From Corynebacterium canis (GTDB lineage Bacteria; Actinomycetota; Actinomycetes; Mycobacteriales; Mycobacteriaceae): a stretch of DNA of 64,000 nt. The notes below the pieces were generated by a model that was not told the origin of the DNA, did no database searches, and was given only the letters and a program-made list of their open reading frames with translations. The stretch spans positions 113,831 to 177,830 of the forward strand of contig NZ_CP047080.1 in assembly GCF_030408595.1 (NCBI RefSeq), given 5' to 3'. This document shows positions 59,131 through 64,000 of the stretch, in pieces. The translations under genes were made by a program, and so were the position numbers. The first letter of the stretch is position 1. Each line of letters starts with the position of its first letter.

Positions 59131-59247
59131 CTAGGCGTCTACTTTGACTTCCTGTGGTTTCTTCGTGCAGTAGGACTCGAATCGCTCCATCTGGATAGCG
59201 AAAACGGCAAAGATAACTGGGGCAAGTAGTGAGAGCGCTGCTGTCAT
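59131..59247 (-). CDS. Possible 38-residue membrane peptide
   Basis: [20 protein letters not shown] is a single hydrophobic helix, followed by a short polar tail (residues 21-38) that ends [14 protein letters not shown] lies 9 nt upstream of ATG 59247. It is divergent from nth and upstream of glxR on the same strand. Small single-helix proteins of this kind are often missed; coding status rests on the helix and ribosome site only. Confidence 0.45.
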   Translation of the reverse strand: MTAALSLLAPVIFAVFAIQMERFESYCTKKPQEVKVDA

Positions 59248-59293
59248 AGTGTTAATCCTAGTCCTTTTTTGGGTTCCTATTACAGTTACGGGT

Positions 59294-60058
59294 ATGGCAG
59301 TGGGCAACGCAACAAGGCAAGAGACCAGGCTCGGAAAGGTCCGACGAGCGCGGCGCATCAACCGCGCCCTAGCTCAAGGTTTTCCTGATGCGCATTGCGA
59401 ATTGGATTTTTCAAACCCCTTAGAGCTTACAGTCGCAACTGTGCTAAGTGCACAGTGCACCGACGTCCGTGTGAATCAGGTAACACCCGCCCTATTCGCC
59501 CGCTACCAAAGCGCCGCCGACTACGCCCACGCCAACCCCGAGGAACTCGAGGAGTACATCCGCCCCACCGGATTCTTCCGGGCCAAAGCCAAAAACCTCA
59601 TAGGATTAGGCAAAGCGCTCGAAAAGGATTTCAATGGCGAGATCCCCAAAAAACTCGAAGACCTAGTCACCCTCCCCGGCGTCGGACGCAAGACGGCGAA
59701 TGTCGTCCTAGGCAACGCCTTCGGGATTCCAGGGCTCACCGTAGACACCCATTTCGGGCGCATTGTGCGTCGCCTGGGGCTCACCCAAGAGGAAAACCCG
59801 GTGGCGGTAGAGCGGGACATCGCCGAGCTTATCGAGCGCAAGGAATGGACCATGTTTTCACACCGCGTGATTTTCCTGGGCAGGCGCATCTGCCACAGCA
59901 GGAAGGCGGCGTGCGGTGCGTGTTTCATTGCAAAGGATTGCCCGTCTTTCGGATACGCTGGTCCCGCCGACCCTATGATGGCCGCCAAACTAGTCACTGG
60001 CGAGGATAGGGAACGGTTATTGGATTTAGCTGGAGTTGAAGATGCCGCAAAGCGCTAA
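59294..60058 (+). CDS. nth: Endonuclease III (DNA glycosylase/AP lyase)
   Basis: Removes oxidised pyrimidines from DNA. 254 residues from ATG 59294 ([10 protein letters not shown]); the frame opens at 59249 but the extra residues are unrelated. Helix-hairpin-helix [12 protein letters not shown] with catalytic Lys133, Asp151 in VDTHFGR, and the [4Fe-4S] loop with spacing C-x6-C-x2-C-x5-C ([17 protein letters not shown]). Overlaps the thioredoxin-like gene by 17 nt. Confidence 0.95.
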   Translation: MAVGNATRQETRLGKVRRARRINRALAQGFPDAHCELDFSNPLELTVATVLSAQCTDVRVNQVTPALFARYQSAADYAHANPEELEEYIRPTGFFRAKAKNLIGLGKALEKDFNGEIPKKLEDLVTLPGVGRKTANVVLGNAFGIPGLTVDTHFGRIVRRLGLTQEENPVAVERDIAELIERKEWTMFSHRVIFLGRRICHSRKAACGACFIAKDCPSFGYAGPADPMMAAKLVTGEDRERLLDLAGVEDAAKR

Positions 60059-60590
60059 GTGGTCCATTGTGGGCGCTGTGGTGCTAACACTGTGCATAAT
60101 CGGGGCCGTGCCGCTGTTGTTGCGCACGGTAAACCCGCCGGAGGAGGCTGCGAACACGGCGTCGATAAGCGTGGAGCCGCGGCCGGATTGCGCGGGGGAC
60201 TTCCCCGTGGACTTGCCGTGCTTGGGCGGTGAGCGTATCGACGCCCCGCCAAAACCCACCGTGGTCAACCTGTGGGCCTGGTGGTGCGCGCCCTGCCGCG
60301 AGGAACTACCCCTGGTGGATGCGTTTGCCAGCGCCCACCCGGAGTATCGTGTCATCGGTGTGCATGCGGACGCGAACGCCGCAAATGGTGCCGCAATGCT
60401 GAAAGAAATGGGCGTCGATACGCCGTCCTTTCAAGACGACGATGGCAGCTTCGCGGGTACTCTCGGGTTACCGGGTGTAGTGCCGATCACCGTGGTGTTG
60501 CGTGCAGACGGCACTGTCGCCGCCGTACTACCCAAAGTTTTCACCACGCAAGCCGACCTTGAAAGCGCAGTGCAGGAGGCACTTCGATGA
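60042..60590 (+). CDS. TlpA/ResA-type membrane-anchored thioredoxin-like protein
   Basis: 182 residues from ATG 60042, with GGAG 6 nt upstream. An N-terminal helix (about 8-28) anchors it outside the membrane; the thioredoxin fold has the redox motif WCAPC in [17 protein letters not shown]. Same position as Mycobacterium tuberculosis Rv3673c, between nth and the NUDIX gene. It overlaps both neighbours, so the four genes nth to marP are translationally linked. Confidence 0.9.
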   Translation: MPQSAKWSIVGAVVLTLCIIGAVPLLLRTVNPPEEAANTASISVEPRPDCAGDFPVDLPCLGGERIDAPPKPTVVNLWAWWCAPCREELPLVDAFASAHPEYRVIGVHADANAANGAAMLKEMGVDTPSFQDDDGSFAGTLGLPGVVPITVVLRADGTVAAVLPKVFTTQADLESAVQEALR

Positions 60591-61309
60591 ACGACATACC
60601 TGGGCACAACACCGAGCTGCGCCCCGAGAAAGCCCCGGTATGGATGCGACGCCTCGTGGATAACGTCCATTCCGGCAGCTTCCACAATTCGCTCAGCGAT
60701 CGCGCCCGCATGTCCAACGCCGACCGGAGTAGGCAAGCCGCCGTGCTTATGCTCTTCGCCGGCACCGAAACTTCCGCAACATTGCCTAACGACGCCGCGG
60801 TATTGCTCACCCACCGCTCGCCCTCCCTGCGATCGCATTCCGGGCAGGTGGCGTTCCCCGGCGGTCGGCTTGATATCGGTGATGCGAATCCCGTCGATTG
60901 CGCGCTGCGCGAAGCGTGGGAGGAAACCGGGTTGGATCGCCGCAGCGTCACGCCATTGGCGCAGCTCGATGAGGTGCATATCCGGGCCACTGGCTATCCC
61001 GTGCACCCAGTGGTGAGCCATTGGCACACACGTACGCCGGTGGGGGTGGTGCGGCCGGAGGAAGCCGATGAGGTGTTCGACGTGCCGGTGCTGAGTTTGA
61101 TCGATCCGGCCAATCGCTTTACCGTGGGGTGGGGCACGTGGACCGGACCCGCGTTCCGCATCAATGACTATGTGATCTGGGGGTTCACCGGCGGGTTGCT
61201 GGCGGCCGCGCTGCATCAGGCCGGTTGGGAAGAGCCGTGGGATCGCGAAAACGTGCAGAACCTGCGCGATACCCTGGCGAAATCCCGCAACAACGAGAGG
61301 ATCGTATAA
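60587..61309 (+). CDS. NUDIX hydrolase, CoA pyrophosphatase-like
   Basis: 240 residues. The UPF0035-type signature LLTHRSPSLRSHSGQVAFPG is followed by the NUDIX box (GG-x9-CALREAWEETGL). This subgroup cleaves CoA or its derivatives to 3',5'-ADP and phosphopantetheine. It overlaps the thioredoxin-like gene by 4 nt and abuts marP. Confidence 0.92.
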   Translation: MNDIPGHNTELRPEKAPVWMRRLVDNVHSGSFHNSLSDRARMSNADRSRQAAVLMLFAGTETSATLPNDAAVLLTHRSPSLRSHSGQVAFPGGRLDIGDANPVDCALREAWEETGLDRRSVTPLAQLDEVHIRATGYPVHPVVSHWHTRTPVGVVRPEEADEVFDVPVLSLIDPANRFTVGWGTWTGPAFRINDYVIWGFTGGLLAAALHQAGWEEPWDRENVQNLRDTLAKSRNNERIV

Positions 61310-62488
61310 ATGGTCGACATTGCGATCTTGGTTATCGTAGTTTTAGCACTTATTGGCGGTTGGCGGCAGGGCGCGCTGACCTCGGTGCTGAGCACCGTGG
61401 GTGTGATCGCAGGCCTGATTATCGGCGCCGCCATCGCGCCTTTTGCGATGAGCTACACCAGCCATACCGCGTTGCGATTCTTGCTGGCCATCGGCATTGT
61501 GGTGTTTTTTCTTGGGATGGGCAACCTGGTGGGCGGCATCGCGGGGACCGCGTTGCGGGATAGCATGCCCTTTAAATCCTTCCAGCTAGCGGATTCCGCG
61601 ATCGGCTCTGTGTTCCAGGCGCTGGCCACGCTGGTGGTGGTGTGGCTGCTGGCGATCCCGCTGGCCACGAGCGCGCCGGATAGCATCGCCACATCGATCC
61701 GAAGCTCGAAGACACTTTCGGTGGTGGATCGGTTTACCCCCGCCATGCTGGATAGCCTGCCGGCCCGCATCTCCGCGATGCTTACCGATACCGGCCTGCC
61801 CCCGCTGATCTCGCCCTTTAACCAGCCCAATGGGGTGGAGGTGGAAGCGCCGGATATTCAGGTGCAAAACGTGGCGCTTGTGGAGGAGCTGCGCCCCAGC
61901 GTGATCCATGTCATGGCGGAAGCCACCCAATGCAGCCGCCGATTGATGGGATCCGGCTTCGTCGCGGCCAACGACTATGTGGTTACAAACGCGCACGTTG
62001 TCGCGGGTGCCGATACCGTTCGCCTGGACACGGTCATTGGCGTGCGGATCGCAGAGGTGGTCTATTTCGATCCTGCCGAGGATATCGCCGTTTTGCACAG
62101 CCAGGACCTTGGTTTGGAACCCCTGCAATGGGCCGACGGGCCCGCCGTGACCGGCCAAGATAGCATCGTGATGGGCTTCCCCGAATCCGGCCCCTTCGAG
62201 GCAGCCCCCGCGCGCGTGCGGGAAGAAATCACCGTGAATGGGCCGAACATCTATGCGAGCGGCATGACGCAGCGCCAAGCCTACACCGTCCGCGGTAGCA
62301 TCCGACAGGGGAATTCCGGTGGCCCGATGGTCGACCTCAATGGCAATGTGCTCGGCGTGGTCTTCGGCGCCGCCATCGATGACACCGACACCGGCTATGT
62401 GCTGACCAGCGCGGAGGTGCGCAATAAGATCGGGCCGATCCAGCAGCTCACCTCCCAGGTGGACACCCAAGGCTGCGTGGCCAAATAG
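61310..62488 (+). CDS. marP: MarP-like membrane serine protease
   Basis: 392 residues. Four N-terminal CvpA-like transmembrane helices (to about 165), then a trypsin-fold protease outside the membrane with the triad His229 (NAHVVAG), Asp258 (EDIAVLHS) and Ser336 (RQGNSGGPMVD). Two cysteines (near residues 205 and 389) could form the regulatory disulfide known from M. tuberculosis MarP, which protects against acid and oxidative stress. Gene order nth/thioredoxin/NUDIX/marP/epoxide-hydrolase-like is the same as in mycobacteria. Confidence 0.93.
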   Translation: MVDIAILVIVVLALIGGWRQGALTSVLSTVGVIAGLIIGAAIAPFAMSYTSHTALRFLLAIGIVVFFLGMGNLVGGIAGTALRDSMPFKSFQLADSAIGSVFQALATLVVVWLLAIPLATSAPDSIATSIRSSKTLSVVDRFTPAMLDSLPARISAMLTDTGLPPLISPFNQPNGVEVEAPDIQVQNVALVEELRPSVIHVMAEATQCSRRLMGSGFVAANDYVVTNAHVVAGADTVRLDTVIGVRIAEVVYFDPAEDIAVLHSQDLGLEPLQWADGPAVTGQDSIVMGFPESGPFEAAPARVREEITVNGPNIYASGMTQRQAYTVRGSIRQGNSGGPMVDLNGNVLGVVFGAAIDDTDTGYVLTSAEVRNKIGPIQQLTSQVDTQGCVAK

Positions 62489-63243
62489 CAACGCGCCGGT
62501 GGGGCATGGGTTGTGTGCATATGGGTTGCGCGTGGTTCCGGATGGTTGCGCCGGCTCCGGATGGTTGCGCCGGTTCCGGATGGTTGCGTCGGCTCCGGAT
62601 GGGTTGTGTGCAGCCGTTGACCTGCGATGGTCCGGAATTTCTTCATTGGGTGGCTCAACGAAGAATGGAAAGACGAGCTGCGGCGTTTTCGGGCAAGATT
62701 CGTCCGGGATTTCTTCGTAAGACCCTCGAATGAAGAATAGAAAGACGAGTCCCAGGTCGGCGGTTGCGCACAACCTATCGGTGGTGAAGTGGTTTTGGGG
62801 GTTGGAATCGGCCGACGATTTTCCGCGCTCAGGCAGATTTGACATGCAGGCCGCCTCGCGAAGGTGTTTCCGCAGGACGCCGAACTTGCCGTGTCATATC
62901 TGCCTGAGGCAAATCCGGCGGGGCCGATGGTTCGAGAAAGTTCGAACTCTATTGCCCGGGATTGCTTTCCCCACAGCTTGCCTTGATAGGTTGTGTGCAG
63001 CCGTTGACCTGCGATCGTCCGGAATTTCTTCATTGGGCGCCTCAACGAAGAATGGAAAGACGAGCTGCGGCGTTTTTGGGCGAGATTCGTCCGGAATTTC
63101 TTCGTGAGACCCCCGAATGAAGAATAGAAAGACCAGCCCCAGTTCGGCGGTTGCGCACAACTAGTCGCGGCCCAGGTGAGGCGAGCGCAGCGCAGGCGAC
63201 GAGGCTGGTTGCGCACAACCCATCGGCGGCCCAGGCGACGAGG
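62489..63243. repeat. Repeat block B: interspersed and tandem repeats, no genes
   Basis: About 750 bp without a supported gene. It has a 19-bp tandem repeat (CCGGATGGTTGCGCCGGCT, three full copies, 62538-62602), two copies of the GGAATTTCTTC/GAAGAAT repeat (62630-62770, 63015-63145) and one reverse-oriented 86-bp element (62829-62914). It mirrors the order in 51007-52110. Confidence 0.75.
62829..62914 (-). repeat. 86-bp palindromic repeat element (reverse orientation)
   Basis: Begins TCAGGCAGATTTGACA and ends ATCTGCCTGAGGCAAAT. Confidence 0.7.
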
Positions 63244-64000
63244 CTAGTCTTCCTCCGTGTTGGCGAGGTATCGGAGGATCACTTCGACGAATTCCTTAGG
63301 ATCCTCAACCTGCGGTAACTGAGTGGCGTGGGTGAAAGCGCCGGGGATAGTGAGTGAGGATACGCGCCCAGTGGTCCGAGTCCCGGCACGCCGGATCAGG
63401 TGCCGCCAGCGCGGCTGCGCATCGTGCAAAATAAGCACCGGCACCTGCGCTTTGGCTAGGAACCATGACGCCGGCACCCAGGTGTGTATCAGCTGGGTGG
63501 TCTTGAGCGTCACTAACCTGGATTTATCCAGCGAAGCGGAAAGCGCGCACGCGCGCCGATAGGTGGCCACGCGGGTGTTGTATTCCGCATCGGCGGACCC
63601 AAAAGTTATGGAACCAAGCCCCCGTCGCAGCAGGCATTCCGCAGGCCACCGCACTAATTCGTTGGTGTATAACCAAGGCCGCGCGGCGATTGCTCGCCGC
63701 AGGTCGGTGGGGTGGACCGCATTGATGGTGATCAGCGCGCGTACTCGTTCCGGCTGGCAGGTGGCCAGCACCCAGGCGATCACGCCCCCGGCTTCGTGCC
63801 CCACGATGATGGCTTCGCTATGGCCAAGTGCCCTGATCGTTCCAGAAATATCGCCCACGGCGTGCCGGATTTCGTATCCGCTCGGGGGTTTGTCGGAAAG
63901 CCCGTACCCGCGCAGAGATACGGCGCAGGCGTGGTATCCGGCTTTGGCAAGCAGCGGCAGCACGTGTTGGTATTCGAACCAGCCGCCGCGCGATCCGTGG
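63244..64000 (-). CDS. Alpha/beta hydrolase, epoxide-hydrolase-like (partial, 5' end outside the window)
   Basis: At least 252 residues; the start lies beyond 64000. The frame opens with HGSRGGWFEYQHVLPLLAKA, the HG-x-x-x-x-W oxyanion motif, then LRGYGLSDKPPSGYEI, typical of epoxide hydrolase-like alpha/beta hydrolases and the position of ephE next to marP in mycobacteria. At the nucleophile elbow the sequence reads GHEAGG: the position that is Asp in epoxide hydrolases and Ser in esterases is Glu. Near the C-terminus GAFTHATQLPQVEDP supplies the catalytic His region. Enzymatic activity is therefore uncertain. Confidence 0.8.
   Translation of the reverse strand, partial: HGSRGGWFEYQHVLPLLAKAGYHACAVSLRGYGLSDKPPSGYEIRHAVGDISGTIRALGHSEAIIVGHEAGGVIAWVLATCQPERVRALITINAVHPTDLRRAIAARPWLYTNELVRWPAECLLRRGLGSITFGSADAEYNTRVATYRRACALSASLDKSRLVTLKTTQLIHTWVPASWFLAKAQVPVLILHDAQPRWRHLIRRAGTRTTGRVSSLTIPGAFTHATQLPQVEDPKEFVEVILRYLANTEED

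Overview
The window looks like a chromosomal segment of a Corynebacterium. Evidence is the near-complete protein identity of GlxR, LysC, LeuA and Asd with what I know of C. glutamicum, the corynebacterial gene order (dnaQ-like/leuA, lysC/asd, sigC/katA, mrp antiporter, ponA/whcA, glxR/nth/thioredoxin/NUDIX/marP/epoxide-hydrolase-like), LPXTG pilus genes, and leaderless-type promoters. I cannot name the species. Overall base composition is GC-rich, with one clear AT-rich island at about 16.9-19.1 kb.

Layout. (1) 0-12.4 kb: an accessory block inserted between the dnaQ-like gene and leuA. It has two dynamin-like GTPases resembling mycobacterial IniC/IniA, a divergent lipoprotein, a membrane-anchored Hsp70-like protein, a DUF559 nuclease-like gene in a repeat-rich segment, a protein made of D-x-D-x-D-G repeats, a papain-like C39-type protein, an acidic protein and an ECF sigma factor. 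Three promoters in this block share the same unusual spacing and sequence (TGTAAC, 17 nt, then xGTCTAA or a near match), so it may be one sigma regulon. (2) 12.4-25.6 kb: leuA with a leaderless leucine leader peptide, a DMT-type membrane protein, lysC with its conserved internal LysC-beta start, and asd. Two big surface-protein genes separate lysC from asd. (3) 26.4-32.5 kb: a SpaA-type pilus operon (tip-like pilin, backbone pilin, class C sortase, base-like pilin). (4) 32.5-35.3 kb: sigC divergent from katA, then an Ohr-like peroxidase. (5) 35.3-38.4 kb: degraded DNA with a second copy of the DUF559/repeat segment, which has truncated a fic gene within its catalytic motif. (6) 38.4-51 kb: a MerR regulator with its alcohol dehydrogenase, the Mrp Na+/H+ antiporter operon, a YhgE/Pip-like membrane protein, and an AAA ATPase/TPR membrane protein pair. 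(7) 51-52.2 kb: repeats, then tRNA-Pro(CGG). (8) 52.3-64 kb: housekeeping genes (phosphoesterase, YqeY, ponA, whcA, RidA, MBL hydrolase, glxR, nth, thioredoxin-like, NUDIX, marP), a second repeat block, and a partial alpha/beta hydrolase.

The most unusual content is, first, the putative IniAC/Hsp70/lipoprotein/C39/ECF envelope system with a shared promoter motif; second, an interspersed family of about 86-bp palindromic elements built around ATCTGCCTGAGGCAGAT, present in both orientations in four intergenic blocks and twice linked to a Vsr-fold (DUF559) gene; and third, the splitting of the usual lysC-asd pair by adhesin genes. Functions are from reading the sequence and family knowledge only; no database search was run.
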